DNA from: Bacillus sp. AFS055030
GTDB taxonomy: Bacteria > Bacillota > Bacilli > Bacillales > Bacillaceae_G
DNA: 64,000 bases
NCBI RefSeq assembly: GCF_002574545.1
Contig: NZ_NUGT01000017.1
Coordinates: forward strand, 7,571-71,570
Reading direction: 5' to 3'
The translations under genes were made by a program, and so were the position numbers. Of the stretch, positions 36,479 through 45,567 are shown in pieces. A model generated the notes under the pieces. That model was not told the origin of the DNA. It searched no databases and worked only from the letters and a program-made list of their open reading frames with translations. The first letter of the stretch is position 1; the number at the start of each line of letters is the position of its first letter.

Positions 36479-36514
36479 AAAAGGGACAGATTCAAATGGA
36501 TCAGTCCCTTTTAG
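36479..36514 (+). terminator. Terminator of the mannitol operon
   Basis: A 13-bp stem (AAAAGGGACAGAT with ATCAGTCCCTTTT) has one mismatch. Confidence 0.75.
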
Positions 36515-36695
36515 CTATTATCCCCACTTTGAATTGCTTTTTCATCCTGTTAGTTTTGAGAGAAAAATAAAGAGAATAAAAAAACAGAAAATCTTTCCCT
36601 TACTTTTTTCTAAACACTACTCTGTCTTAATCTAGACAAACACTCAAATCTCCATTTATGCATACAGTATTATGGAATAAAGAGGAGGGGAAGGT

Positions 36696-37145
36696 ATGTA
36701 TTCTTATCAAAATTCAAATTATTATTTTGATTATTATAGACAGATGGATACAGAGTTAGAAAGAGATATTGAGAAAGCAATTAACTTAAAATATAATGCA
36801 ATCAATTGCTATGCAGAGTTAGTCAGCCAAGCGCCTAACGATGCTACAAAGAAAGTAATTAATGAAATTCGGGAAGATGATGTTCGACATTATCAAGCGT
36901 TCCAGCAAATTTATCGAATTTTAACTGGAAGAACCTATACAGGAAGTATTACTCAAGTATGTGCTAAGACCTTTAAACAAGGTATTGAGGGCTCATTTAT
37001 CGGAGAACAATACGATAGTCGTTTTTATTTAAAAATTGCTGATAGTACAACGAATCAAACGATTAAAAATGTCTTTTATCGTGCAGCCATTGAAGATGGT
37101 ATTCATGCAAATTGGTTTTTATACTATATGATAAAAAATATATAA
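36696..37145 (+). CDS. Ferritin-like domain protein
   Basis: The 149-aa protein is mostly helical with a Tyr-rich N-terminus (YSYQNSNYYFDYYRQ). It shows carboxylate/His pairs typical of ferritin-like di-metal folds: AELVSQAPND, NEIREDDVRHYQAFQQIYRI, GEQYDSRFYLKIA and AAIEDGIHANWF. Metal binding is inferred from these E-(x)n-DxxRHY and E-DGIHA spacings; the specific family is not recognised with certainty. GAGGAGGGG precedes the ATG. It is monocistronic. Confidence 0.65.
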   Translation: MYSYQNSNYYFDYYRQMDTELERDIEKAINLKYNAINCYAELVSQAPNDATKKVINEIREDDVRHYQAFQQIYRILTGRTYTGSITQVCAKTFKQGIEGSFIGEQYDSRFYLKIADSTTNQTIKNVFYRAAIEDGIHANWFLYYMIKNI

Positions 37146-37156
37146 GAATTCGATGG

Positions 37157-37186
37157 AAAAGCATTACTAGAAGTAGTGCTTTTTTT
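37157..37186 (+). terminator. Terminator after the ferritin-like gene
   Basis: A 12-bp stem AAAAGCATTACT/AGTAGTGCTTTT (one G-U) is followed by T3-T7. Confidence 0.85.
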
Positions 37187-37283
37187 GGTTGATGAATGAA
37201 AATCATAAAAGTTTAAAGTAAACTAGACATACAATATCATGCTAATTAGGTTAATGAAATTCAATTCAACAGTTCTTTGGGCA

Positions 37284-37323
37284 AAAAAAGACTGATTCAA
37301 TTAAAATTGAATCAGATTTTTTT
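37284..37323. terminator. Bidirectional terminator
   Basis: CTGATTCAATT (37292-37302) pairs with AATTGAATCAG (37305-37315), with A-run on the left and T-run on the right. It serves the reverse-strand pseudouridine synthase and is able to stop forward transcription. Confidence 0.85.
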
Positions 37324-37325
37324 AT

Positions 37326-38042
37326 TTACCATTCATTTGGTTCGTAATTTAATTCTCTAAATAACTGAGTTTTTTCTTTCTTAGATAAGTCTCTCCATTG
37401 ACCAATTGGTAGATTACCTAGATGAATATTCATAATTCTAGTTCTTTGTAATCGATAGACTTCATATCCAAGCGCCTCACACATACGACGAATTTGACGG
37501 TTTAAACCTTGTGTTAAAATGATTTGGAAATCATATTTTGAAAGTTGTTTCACTTCACATGGTAAAGTTTTCGTACCTAATATTTTTACCCCTTCAGACA
37601 TTTTGGTTAAAAAGTCAGAAGTTATTGGTTTATCGACTGATACGATATATTCTTTTTCATGCCTATTTTCAGCACGTAAAATTTCATTTACGATATCTCC
37701 ATCATTTGTAAGGAGAATCAAGCCTTCAGAATCCTTATCAAGTCTTCCAATATTAAAGATACGTAAGGGGTGGTTTACAAGATCAACAATATTCCCTTTA
37801 ACACCTTTTTCAGTAGTACTTGTAATACCTACTGGCTTGTTTAAGGCTATATAAACATGATTTCGAGCTAGTCTAATATGTTCACCATTTACAATTACTT
37901 CATCACCAGGTTCAACTTGATCGCCGACTTTTGCTACTCTACCATTTAATTTTACTCTTCCTTCACTAATTAACTTATCCGCTCCACGTCTCGAAGCCTT
38001 TCCAGACTCACTTATAAATTTATTTAAACGAATGTTAAACAA
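37326..38042 (-). CDS. RsuA/RluB/E/F family rRNA pseudouridine synthase
   Basis: The enzyme isomerises a uridine in rRNA. The protein has an S4 RNA-binding domain (residues about 4-60: [20 protein letters not shown]) and a catalytic domain with the family motif containing the nucleophilic Asp, [18 protein letters not shown], then [20 protein letters not shown]. RluF-like length (about 235 aa). The TTG at 38042 touches the ribosome site AAGGGG (no spacing), whereas the in-frame ATT at 38033 is 9 nt away and would give MRLNKFISE, the usual family N-terminus; a start at ATT is therefore possible. Confidence 0.9.
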   Translation of the reverse strand: MFNIRLNKFISESGKASRRGADKLISEGRVKLNGRVAKVGDQVEPGDEVIVNGEHIRLARNHVYIALNKPVGITSTTEKGVKGNIVDLVNHPLRIFNIGRLDKDSEGLILLTNDGDIVNEILRAENRHEKEYIVSVDKPITSDFLTKMSEGVKILGTKTLPCEVKQLSKYDFQIILTQGLNRQIRRMCEALGYEVYRLQRTRIMNIHLGNLPIGQWRDLSKKEKTQLFRELNYEPNEW

Positions 38043-38152
38043 CCCCTTAAATTCTAAATTATAGTTTCAGAATAACATATATAGCATTTTAATGAGAATA
38101 CCATTCGACTTTTCCTAAAGGTACCTTTACACAATTGTTATTTACTACTATT

Positions 38153-38161
38153 TTATCCACA
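38153..38161 (+). promoter_or_regulatory. Isolated perfect DnaA box
   Basis: TTATCCACA between the divergent pseudouridine synthase and pbuG genes. A single 9-mer may be chance. Confidence 0.3.
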
Positions 38162-38204
38162 TTCATTATAATATTTTCTAAATTATATAACAATAATGTT
38201 TTTG

Positions 38205-38233
38205 TTGACAGACTGTAAGGTAGGTCGTATGAT
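38205..38233 (+). promoter_or_regulatory. SigA promoter of pbuG
   Basis: TTGACA (38205-38210), a 17-bp spacer and TATGAT (38228-38233) lie just upstream of the purine riboswitch. Confidence 0.75.
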
Positions 38234-38254
38234 GGAAAAATATATTAATATTTT

Positions 38255-38321
38255 CTCATATAAACTTGGAAATATGGTTCAAGAGTTTCTACCTAGCATC
38301 CGTAAACTGCTAGACTATGAG
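38255..38321 (+). promoter_or_regulatory. Purine riboswitch, guanine type
   Basis: The aptamer has P1 CTCAT/ATGAG, the junction core TATAA, AATATGG, GTTTCTACC, CCGTAAA, and GACTATG. The base that decides specificity (position 74 in the xpt numbering) is C at 38315, which pairs with guanine/hypoxanthine (adenine switches have U). With the downstream terminator it should switch pbuG off when guanine is plentiful. Confidence 0.93.
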
Positions 38322-38355
38322 GAAGAGCTCTGGATTTTTGTTTTCTTTACAATGT

Positions 38356-38398
38356 AAAACTGCCTGCTTTTTCTCCTGAAAAGTGGGTAGTTTTTTTA
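38356..38398 (+). terminator. Riboswitch expression-platform terminator
   Basis: AAAACTGCCTGCTTTT (38356-38371) pairs with AAAAGTGGGTAGTTTT (38379-38394) with G-U pairs, then a T run, before the pbuG start. Confidence 0.8.
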
Positions 38399-38424
38399 TT
38401 TTAGTATAATAAAGGAGTCGTTAC

Positions 38425-39726
38425 ATGTTTCAACTTAAAGAACGAAAAACTTCATTTAAAATTGAAGTTTTAGCCGGTTTAACTACATTCTTAACATTGG
38501 CTTACATCATTATTGTTAATCCTATGATTTTAAAAGATGCGGGTGTACCATTTAACCAGGCGTTTTTAGCTACTATTTTAGCTACAATTATTGGCACTTT
38601 AACAATGTCATTAATAGCTAATTATCCAATCGTTATTGCACCTGCTATGGGGTTAAATGCCTATTTTACTTATTCTGTAATTGGAGGACATAATCTTCCA
38701 TATTCAGTAGGTTTTTCTGCTGTTTTTATTACTGGACTTTTATTTTTACTACTTTCTTTAACATCTTTCCGAACAAAATTGATTCAAGCAATTCCTGCTA
38801 ACCTAAAGCATGCAATTGCTGCTGGAATTGGTTTATTTATCACCTTTATTGGTTTGCGTTTATCAGGTATTGTCGCAGATCATCCTACTAATCTAGTTCA
38901 ACTTGGTGATTTTAGTTCCCCTAAAGTTGCACTTACATTGATCGGTTTACTAATAACAATTGTATTTATGGCACTTAACTTAAATGGAGCATTATTTCTA
39001 GGGATGATTACGACAGGTGTAATTGCCTATTTTACCGGTCAGTTAAATTTTGCAAATGGCTTTGTTGCTATGCCTCATTTACCAAAAGGAATTTTAGTAT
39101 ACAACCCAATTGATTCAGTGAGAGACATTATTGAGTATGGACTTTATAGTGTAATATTCTCATTCTTACTTGTTATGTTATTCGATACAACAGGAGCTTT
39201 ACTAGCAATTGTTAAACAAGCAGGTCTTATCAAAAATGATAAGTTAGAAAAGGGAGGAAGTGCATTCTCTGCTGATTCAATTGGTACAATTGTTGGTGCG
39301 ATGCTAGGAACAAGTCCGACTGCAGCAACAGTAGAATCCTCTGCTGGTGTTGGTGCTGGTGGGAAAACTGGTTTAACATCATTAACTGTTGTAGTGCTAT
39401 TCGTAATTGCAGCATTTTTTAGCCCCATGATCGGTTCTGTATCAGAAGTTGCTGCAATAACTGCGCCTAGCTTAATTATCGTTGGCTGTTTTATGATTAA
39501 GAGTATTTCGGAGATTAAATGGGATGATTTTGAAGAAGCATTCCCTGCATTTTTAGTCATTGTTAGCATGCCATTAACTTCAAGTATTGCAAACGGTATT
39601 GCTTTAGGCTTTATTTCTTATCCGATTATGAAAATCGTAAAACGTAAATTTAAAGACGTGCATCCATTTGTTTATTTATTTGCTGTATTATTCTTAGTTC
39701 AATTATTATTTTTTGCACATAAATAA
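38425..39726 (+). CDS. pbuG: Hypoxanthine/guanine permease (NCS2, AzgA family)
   Basis: PbuG-type permeases import hypoxanthine and guanine with protons. The 433-aa protein has 12 or more membrane segments and the AzgA signatures GLTTFLTLAYIIIVNPMIL, APAMGLNAYFTYSV, and LGTSPTAATVESSAGVGAGG. The guanine riboswitch in its leader agrees with the substrate. AAGGAG precedes the ATG. PbuO is the other possible name, since both are close paralogues. Confidence 0.92.
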   Translation: MFQLKERKTSFKIEVLAGLTTFLTLAYIIIVNPMILKDAGVPFNQAFLATILATIIGTLTMSLIANYPIVIAPAMGLNAYFTYSVIGGHNLPYSVGFSAVFITGLLFLLLSLTSFRTKLIQAIPANLKHAIAAGIGLFITFIGLRLSGIVADHPTNLVQLGDFSSPKVALTLIGLLITIVFMALNLNGALFLGMITTGVIAYFTGQLNFANGFVAMPHLPKGILVYNPIDSVRDIIEYGLYSVIFSFLLVMLFDTTGALLAIVKQAGLIKNDKLEKGGSAFSADSIGTIVGAMLGTSPTAATVESSAGVGAGGKTGLTSLTVVVLFVIAAFFSPMIGSVSEVAAITAPSLIIVGCFMIKSISEIKWDDFEEAFPAFLVIVSMPLTSSIANGIALGFISYPIMKIVKRKFKDVHPFVYLFAVLFLVQLLFFAHK

Positions 39727-39736
39727 TAGAAAACAT

Positions 39737-39778
39737 AAAAGCAGGTAAATGATCGTGAATTCTTTTACCTGCTTTTTA
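39737..39778. terminator. Bidirectional terminator between pbuG and steT
   Basis: A 13-bp perfect stem (AAAAGCAGGTAAA with TTTACCTGCTTTT) serves two convergent genes. Confidence 0.88.
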
Positions 39779-39802
39779 TTAACTTTAAAATCTTATTATC
39801 TA

Positions 39803-41137
39803 TTAACTTGCTTTATATTTTTCATCGCTTGTAATCGTTGACTTTAGTTTCCAATAAACAGGTAAACCAACAATTGCAATACCAATTGACACAAGTGCAT
39901 CTAATGGTGCATTTATAATCGTACTACCAATGATGTAAAGTGTACCTATAATTGCCACAATCGGGGTAATAGGGTATAAAGGTACTTTATATAATTTATT
40001 TCCACCTTTATCTTTTTTACGTAATATGAAGATCGCATTAAATGCTAGTCCATAAAATAAAAAGACTGCAAATATAGCCATATCAGAAAGTCGATCTGGG
40101 TTCCAGAATATCATCATTGCTAATGCTAAAACAATTTGAAAAATTGTTGAGCCTACTGGCGTATTAAATTTAGGGTGAATACTAGATAATACTTTTGAAC
40201 CAGGTAGGAAGTTTCGTTCTGCCATTGCAAATGTAACCCTTGGGAATGTAAGAATTTTGCCATTTAAACAGCCAAAAATAGAAACTAAAATTCCGATGGC
40301 GAGAATTTTTCCACCGATATTTCCAAATAGTGAAGAAGCTGCCGCAGTAGCTGCATTAGGACCTAATTCAACAATTTTACTTGCAGATAAAACATGTAGC
40401 ATTGCGATATTAACAGAAAGATAAGCTAAAATAACAATTACAATACCAGAAATAATTGCTCTAGGAAGAGTCTTTGAAGGATTCTTCATTTCACCTGCCA
40501 TAAAACCTACATTCATCCAACCGTCATATGCCCATAAAGTGGCTAATACTGCTGCGCCCATACTAATTGCATGAGTAGAACTACCGCTCTCTGCATTAAA
40601 AACTGATACGTCCCCTTGAAGAATACCAAAAACCGCAATTAAAATAATAGGAACTAGTTTTCCTGCAGTAGAGATAGTTTGAATAAATCCACCAAGTTGA
40701 GTGCCTAATATATTTAGACCACCAAGCAATATAATTGTGATAATACCAATCAATTTGCTACTTCCCTGAAAACCGAAAAAATCTGCCAATAAAGAGCCAA
40801 AATAAAGACTAAGAGCACCCATAACAGCTGGTCCATAGACAATGGTTTGTACCCAACCGCATAAAAATCCCCATTTCTCACCATAAACCTCTTCAATGTA
40901 AGCATATAATCCACCAGTTCTAGGGATTTTTACACTTACTTCAGCAATCGTTAATCCACTTGCTAGTGTAATAACGCCACCGATAATCCACGCTAAAAGA
41001 GCCATAGTAGAGTTAGCAGTTGAAGACAGTACGATTCCAGGTTTCATAAAGATTCCGGAACCGATTACTGTACCGATTACTAAAGACGTTGATACGAAAA
41101 AGCCAATATTTTTCTTTAAATTTAGTTCTTTTCCCAC
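39803..41137 (-). CDS. steT: APC-family amino acid permease, SteT-like Ser/Thr exchanger
   Basis: The 444-aa protein has 12 membrane helices of the LAT/APC type: VIGTVIGSGIFMKPG in TM1 (substrate-binding unwound GSG), KIPRTGGLYAYIEEVYG, LATLWAYDGWMNVGFMAGEM in TM6, and FPRVTFAMAERNFLP. Residues and length follow B. subtilis SteT (YkbA, 438 aa), a serine/threonine exchanger, closely, including CGWVQTIVYGPAVMGALSLY. GGAAGGAG lies before the ATG on the reverse strand. The substrate is inferred from that likeness. Confidence 0.85.
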   Translation of the reverse strand: MGKELNLKKNIGFFVSTSLVIGTVIGSGIFMKPGIVLSSTANSTMALLAWIIGGVITLASGLTIAEVSVKIPRTGGLYAYIEEVYGEKWGFLCGWVQTIVYGPAVMGALSLYFGSLLADFFGFQGSSKLIGIITIILLGGLNILGTQLGGFIQTISTAGKLVPIILIAVFGILQGDVSVFNAESGSSTHAISMGAAVLATLWAYDGWMNVGFMAGEMKNPSKTLPRAIISGIVIVILAYLSVNIAMLHVLSASKIVELGPNAATAAASSLFGNIGGKILAIGILVSIFGCLNGKILTFPRVTFAMAERNFLPGSKVLSSIHPKFNTPVGSTIFQIVLALAMMIFWNPDRLSDMAIFAVFLFYGLAFNAIFILRKKDKGGNKLYKVPLYPITPIVAIIGTLYIIGSTIINAPLDALVSIGIAIVGLPVYWKLKSTITSDEKYKAS

Positions 41138-41422
41138 ATTAAACGCTCCTTCCAGGACTATAATTTATAAAATTAGAAGAATTATAGCATATTAATTTTC
41201 TAATTTATTTTTTTCTGAAAAGTTAAATTTATGTCTTTGTATTTTTCATATAGTGGATCAGGCTTTTTACTTCTGATGAATCGATCATACTATTTATTCG
41301 TAATAATTATAGAACATATAGATAAAAGGTTATTTGTCTTAAATATCGAACACTATAAAGTAAGTATTTCAGATCTATTTAAGTTATGCAAAGAATGCTC
41401 TATATTTTGTGGAGGTGAAGAC

Positions 41423-42130
41423 GTGGAAGTTTCTTTTGAACGGGTGGTCGATAACATATACGCATTAGCGATATGGGATACCGAATGGAAGTCATATAAT
41501 AATTGCTATTTTATCATTCAAGATAATGGTGTTACTCTTGTTGATTCAGGAAAAAAAATCCATTCCCAGTATATTAGGAAAGCTCTGACTGAATTGGGTA
41601 AAACAACAGAAGACGTCCATCTCTTCTTAGCTACACATGGACATGAAGATCATATTGATGGTTCTCGTATTTTTAAAAACGCTAGGAAATTTATCCATTC
41701 AAATGATAATGCTTTAATTGATTCACTTGAATTAACTCAATTTAGTAATGACCTTGATGATTTTGAAGTAATAAAGGAATTTGACTATGATTTAGTTGGA
41801 TATCATACACCAGGTTCAGTCATTTTTTATCATCGTCCAACAAAAGCAGTTTTTACTGGTGATTTCTTATGTTTCTTTGGTGATCCTTTATCAAAAGACG
41901 GACTAGTCTCTATAGGAGATGACCTTAGAAATGAGTGGATAAAGTATTTGGGAGATGGAGGAGTATCAACAGAACACTTAGAGTATTTTCTAAGTGGACT
42001 AAGAAAAATAATTCGGTTTGATAGTAGTGTAATGTGTACAGGTCATGGCGGTGTACTAGTAGGTAATATTAAAGAGTTTATAAGTGAACTAATTGAAGTC
42101 GGAGTACAATATAGTAAAAGAGGAGGCTGA
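41423..42130 (+). CDS. Metallo-beta-lactamase-fold hydrolase
   Basis: GTG 41423 lies 6 nt after GGAGGTGAAG; the frame is open 64 codons further up, but that part has no ribosome site and no family match. The 235-aa protein carries the zinc motif THGHEDHIDG (HxHxDH), HTPGS, the bridging Asp in FTGDFL, and CTGHGG. This is the layout of glyoxalase II-like hydrolases. The substrate is unknown. Downstream is a weak hairpin (about 42124-42150) and then a perfect inverted repeat. Confidence 0.85.
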   Translation: MEVSFERVVDNIYALAIWDTEWKSYNNCYFIIQDNGVTLVDSGKKIHSQYIRKALTELGKTTEDVHLFLATHGHEDHIDGSRIFKNARKFIHSNDNALIDSLELTQFSNDLDDFEVIKEFDYDLVGYHTPGSVIFYHRPTKAVFTGDFLCFFGDPLSKDGLVSIGDDLRNEWIKYLGDGGVSTEHLEYFLSGLRKIIRFDSSVMCTGHGGVLVGNIKEFISELIEVGVQYSKRGG

Positions 42131-42166
42131 TTCTATATAAATCAGTCTTTTCTTATTGGGAATAGT

Positions 42167-42200
42167 CGATCTAAAGTGCTTAATTTTGCACTTTAGATCG
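42167..42200. repeat. Perfect 13-bp inverted repeat
   Basis: CGATCTAAAGTGC (42167-42179) and GCACTTTAGATCG (42188-42200) with an 8-nt loop and no T tract on either side. It may be an operator or an RNA hairpin upstream of the small membrane protein. Confidence 0.7.
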
Positions 42201-42295
42201 GTTAGCATGGAATATTCTTACCAATAATGGACTATATAGACAGTAAAAGGATTTCTTTAAAATACTTAAAATTACTTTAATGGGAGTGTATTATA

Positions 42296-42493
42296 ATGAG
42301 TTTAAAAACATTAATTGGACTATTATTAGGTTCATTGACAACATTCTTCATTTTAAGTTTTCTAAGTAATAAACTTACCAATAAAGAGTACTGGTTTTAT
42401 GCATCAATCTATCTTATTTTTATGGTATTAGCTTACTTTGCAATTAATGTAATTCGAAAAGTTAAGTCATCAAAGAAGACTGATTCATATTGA
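42296..42493 (+). CDS. Small two-helix membrane protein, unknown function
   Basis: The 65-aa product has two membrane helices (IGLLLGSLTTFFILSFL; YWFYASIYLIFMVLAYFAI) and a basic tail (RKVKSSKKTDS). GGGAGTG precedes the ATG at a usable distance. I recognise no family. The following 285-bp gap up to the LysR gene repeats part of the 3' end of this gene (see findings) and holds no other gene. Confidence 0.6.
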   Translation: MSLKTLIGLLLGSLTTFFILSFLSNKLTNKEYWFYASIYLIFMVLAYFAINVIRKVKSSKKTDSY

Positions 42494-42778
42494 AAATGGA
42501 TGCACTCTTGCAAAGAACGTTGAGTGAGATCGATTTCCACTAAAGAATGCTCGCCTCCCACATTTTCCATAGGAGTCGATCAACATTCGTTCCAATCAAT
42601 TATTCGACAAGATAAGGTTATCGTAAAAATCCTAGAATAATTGGTCGAAAAGTCAAAGAAGACTGATCCCTAAAAAATGAATCCTAACTATTTACCTGTT
42701 TTATCAAATCTTTTATTATAAGAAAAATAAATGATGATAAGATGGATAATAAGTAAATCTAATACTAGGAGATAGAGT

Positions 42779-43663
42779 ATGGATCAAATACTTTTAGTTT
42801 TTATGGCGGTCGCTGAGAAAAGGAACTTTTCAAGAGCGGCAGAAGAGTTACATATGACTCAACCATCCGTTAGCCAGCAAATTCAATTACTTGAAAAGCA
42901 TATTGGTGCAAAGCTTTTAATTAGAACGAATAAATATGTTCAGCTAACGAAGGCTGGAGAAATTGTTTATTTGCATGCTAAAGAAATAACTGGTTTATAC
43001 AAGCGTATGTCGACACTTGTAAATGATTTGATGAATGAGGCTAGTGGCTATCTTAAAATAGGTGCAAGTTATACATTTGGAGAATATGTATTACCTCAAA
43101 TTTTAGCCGAAATGAAGAGGCTTTACCCAAACGTCATTCCATCAGTGCAAATAGGGAATACTCGGGAAATTGTTCAGGCTGCACTAAGCTATCAAATTGA
43201 TATTGGTATAGTCGAAGGAGTAGCAAATCATAAAAATTTAAATATACAACCTTTTGCAAATGATGAAATGCATATTATTGCAGGGACTAATAGCGAAATC
43301 TATGCTATTGAAGCTGTGACATTGAATCAAATTGAAAATGACACTTGGATTGTAAGGGAAGAAGGATCTGGCACAAGGGAAGCGACTGAACGACTATTTG
43401 AATTATTAAAGATACGTCCTAAAAATATAATTGAGTTTGGTAGTACACAATTAATTAAAGAAGCGGTTGAAGCTGGTATGGGGATTACCTATCTATCTGA
43501 GCTAGCAATAAAAAAAGAAAAGCAGTTAAATACGATTGATTACCTTAAAGTAGAAGGAACACCAATCCAACGGAATTTTTCGATTATCACAGATAAAATC
43601 GAACTTCATACGAAATCGATGGAAATATTTATTGAATTAATTAAAAAGTATTACGAGAAATAA
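42779..43663 (+). CDS. LysR-type transcriptional regulator
   Basis: The 294-aa protein has an N-terminal winged HTH (NFSRAAEELHMTQPSVSQQI, residues about 15-34) and a LysR substrate-binding domain (residues about 88-290: LKIGASYTFGEYVLPQIL, GMGITYLSELAIKKE). It resembles the CysL/YwfK group of bacillar regulators. AGGAG lies upstream of the ATG. Its target is not evident: the upstream neighbour is a small membrane protein on the same strand, and the downstream gene is convergent. Confidence 0.9.
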   Translation: MDQILLVFMAVAEKRNFSRAAEELHMTQPSVSQQIQLLEKHIGAKLLIRTNKYVQLTKAGEIVYLHAKEITGLYKRMSTLVNDLMNEASGYLKIGASYTFGEYVLPQILAEMKRLYPNVIPSVQIGNTREIVQAALSYQIDIGIVEGVANHKNLNIQPFANDEMHIIAGTNSEIYAIEAVTLNQIENDTWIVREEGSGTREATERLFELLKIRPKNIIEFGSTQLIKEAVEAGMGITYLSELAIKKEKQLNTIDYLKVEGTPIQRNFSIITDKIELHTKSMEIFIELIKKYYEK

Positions 43664-43710
43664 AGTAGGAATCCTTTTTAAATTAGTTGAACAAAGAGTA
43701 AAGAAAACAA

Positions 43711-43747
43711 TAAAAAATACAGTCTAATCATTAGGCTGTATTTTTTA
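43711..43747. terminator. Bidirectional terminator
   Basis: AAAAATACAG...TAAT C ATTA...CTGTATTTTT hairpin between the convergent LysR and DUF47 genes. Confidence 0.85.
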
Positions 43748-43759
43748 GTTACTATTTAT

Positions 43760-44380
43760 TTACGCATTACCCATAATAATCTGTTCAAGGGTATTTGCTA
43801 CATCTTGTGCACTATCTGAAACTGCTTCTAACATTTCATAAATTTCTTTGAACTGAATGATTTTGATTGGATCTTTTTCATTTTTAAATAACTCTTTAAT
43901 GGAAGTACGCAATAACGCATCACACTTTGACTCATAATCTTTTACTTGGATCGCATGTACGCGCATTTCCAATAATTTCTTTCTTGAAAGTAACTGAATT
44001 GCTTTTAATATTTCATTCGCAGCACTTCGGATATTTTTGACAAATTTCACCATGAACTCATCAATTTGAACGATGGAGTACATTTCAAACGTTGCTGAAC
44101 ATTGCTCCATTCCGTCTAGTACATCGTCCATTTTATTAGCTAGTTCTAGTATATCTTCACGTTCAATTGGTGTAATAAATGTTTTATTTAATTCAACGAT
44201 AATTTGATGAATATATGTATCACCCTTTGTTTCAAAAGCTTTCATTTCTTTAGAGAATGTTTTTAAATCAGTGGCATTTTTTATTTTAAAGTCATCAAAA
44301 TAAATCGAACATTCATTTACATTATTTGCAATATTTAAGAGCATTTCAAAGAATGTGTCATTTTTTTTACCTAGTCTCAA
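43760..44380 (-). CDS. DUF47 family (PhoU-like) phosphate transport accessory protein
   Basis: DUF47 proteins are PhoU-like helical bundles usually encoded beside a Pit phosphate permease, whose activity they are thought to adjust. The 206-aa protein has the family features: KNDTFFEMLLNIANNV near the start, FETKGDTYIHQIIVELNKTF, PIEREDILELANKMDDVLDG, and EMLEAVSDSAQDVANTLEQI at the end. No pit gene is next to it in this window, so its partner must be elsewhere. A GGAGG ribosome site precedes the ATG on the reverse strand. Confidence 0.9.
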   Translation of the reverse strand: MRLGKKNDTFFEMLLNIANNVNECSIYFDDFKIKNATDLKTFSKEMKAFETKGDTYIHQIIVELNKTFITPIEREDILELANKMDDVLDGMEQCSATFEMYSIVQIDEFMVKFVKNIRSAANEILKAIQLLSRKKLLEMRVHAIQVKDYESKCDALLRTSIKELFKNEKDPIKIIQFKEIYEMLEAVSDSAQDVANTLEQIIMGNA

Positions 44381-44460
44381 AGTATGGTTCCTCCTAAAAA
44401 ATAGCTTTAAAATCCTTACATATGTTGCAGATGAGAATGATCTATAATAAATAGTATCTT

Positions 44461-45567
44461 TTAAAAAACAGGTCCAGTTGCATTAATTTTTGCTTTTACG
44501 GAAGTTTTAAACTTTACATCCTTATAGTCTTTCTCCCAATTTATTTTTTTCCATAAATTTGGATAAGAACTAGATAAGATTCCTCCAATTCCTAATGCAT
44601 CACAATTAGCCTCGAGCAATGAATTAGTGATTTCATTTGCCTGCTTAGTAAGCACTTGTGAAATTTCTTTATTTAACTTCTCATTGTTCAGCTTTTGTCC
44701 TGCATTATCTGCTGTATAACTAATGACTGATAAATTTATGACCAAATTTAGTTTGCAATTTATTTTCTGCGTCTTTTTATCCACTTTAACATCTAAATCT
44801 CTTTTTATTTTTTTAACCCTAAAAGAAATTGAACGATGTTCTCCTAGTTGTAGAGCCATTTCACTATATTTTGTTAAACGATCCATTAATAACAATAAAA
44901 GACTACCTTTTTCGTTAGGTAAACTAATTCCTGTAAACTTATCGCCATTAAATAGGTCTACCCCACCGATCGTAATTTTGTCATTTTCGTCTTTTTTTAC
45001 AAAAGGTAAAATGATATCTCTACCTGTATCTGTAATTTGGGTCCATGCTGTAAAAGCAGTTTCTTTCGGAATCTTTGTTGTATTTTCAGCAGATTGTAGT
45101 CCTTTTAATATAACAAATGCAATAGGGCTAGTGCCAGCATCGAGTGAAATAAGGTCTGATGCTTTATCTTCCGCAATGACGACCCTACTTGAAATATAAG
45201 CTTGTCTTGGTCGATAGATGAGCTCTAAAATAGGGTTAATTCCTTTCTTTGCCATATCTCTACCAATTAAGAGAATATGAGCTTTACTTACATCAATTAG
45301 TCCAGGTAATTTATTATTAACGTCAATTTCCATTCCTGATACACTAGGATGCTTTATTTTAACAAGTTCATCCTTAAGTTCAAACTGTCCGCCACCTTTA
45401 TTCTCTATATTTAAGGCCCTCACTATAGCTAATACATTATCTTCTTGATCTAAATCAAAGCTAATGCCATTAACCATTTTTTTATTTACTAGTAGATTTT
45501 GGTCCCAACAGCTAGCTAAAAAAAAGGTAAACAAACATAACGTAATTAAGAAAGGTTTTCTTATAAT
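44461..45567 (-). CDS. Ger(x)C family spore germination lipoprotein
   Basis: GerC is the lipoprotein subunit of GerA-type nutrient germinant receptors in the inner spore membrane. The start is set at ATT 45567, 6 nt after AAGGAG (ATA 45564 is the alternative). Only then is a complete lipoprotein signal encoded (RKPFLITLCLFTFFLASC with lipobox LASC); the first ordinary start, TTG 45534, leaves a stub of eight residues before the Cys. The body shows CWDQ, VNGISFDLDQEDNVLAIV, the GMEIDV to ILLIGRDMAKKGI region, and the C-terminal domain (SLLEANCDALGIGGILSSSY). The start overlaps the gerB stop. Last gene of the operon. Confidence 0.85.
   Translation of the reverse strand: MIRKPFLITLCLFTFFLASCWDQNLLVNKKMVNGISFDLDQEDNVLAIVRALNIENKGGGQFELKDELVKIKHPSVSGMEIDVNNKLPGLIDVSKAHILLIGRDMAKKGINPILELIYRPRQAYISSRVVIAEDKASDLISLDAGTSPIAFVILKGLQSAENTTKIPKETAFTAWTQITDTGRDIILPFVKKDENDKITIGGVDLFNGDKFTGISLPNEKGSLLLLLMDRLTKYSEMALQLGEHRSISFRVKKIKRDLDVKVDKKTQKINCKLNLVINLSVISYTADNAGQKLNNEKLNKEISQVLTKQANEITNSLLEANCDALGIGGILSSSYPNLWKKINWEKDYKDVKFKTSVKAKINATGPVF

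Noticed and set aside
36435-36635. 66-codon ORF after mtlD
   Set aside because: It starts inside mtlD, runs through the operon terminator, and has no ribosome site or recognisable features.
41231-41422. N-terminal extension of the metallo-beta-lactamase-fold protein
   Set aside because: No ribosome site at its start and no family match; GTG 41423 has GGAGGTG at proper spacing.
42167-42200. Perfect inverted repeat as a terminator
   Set aside because: No T run follows on either strand, so it is listed as a repeat instead.
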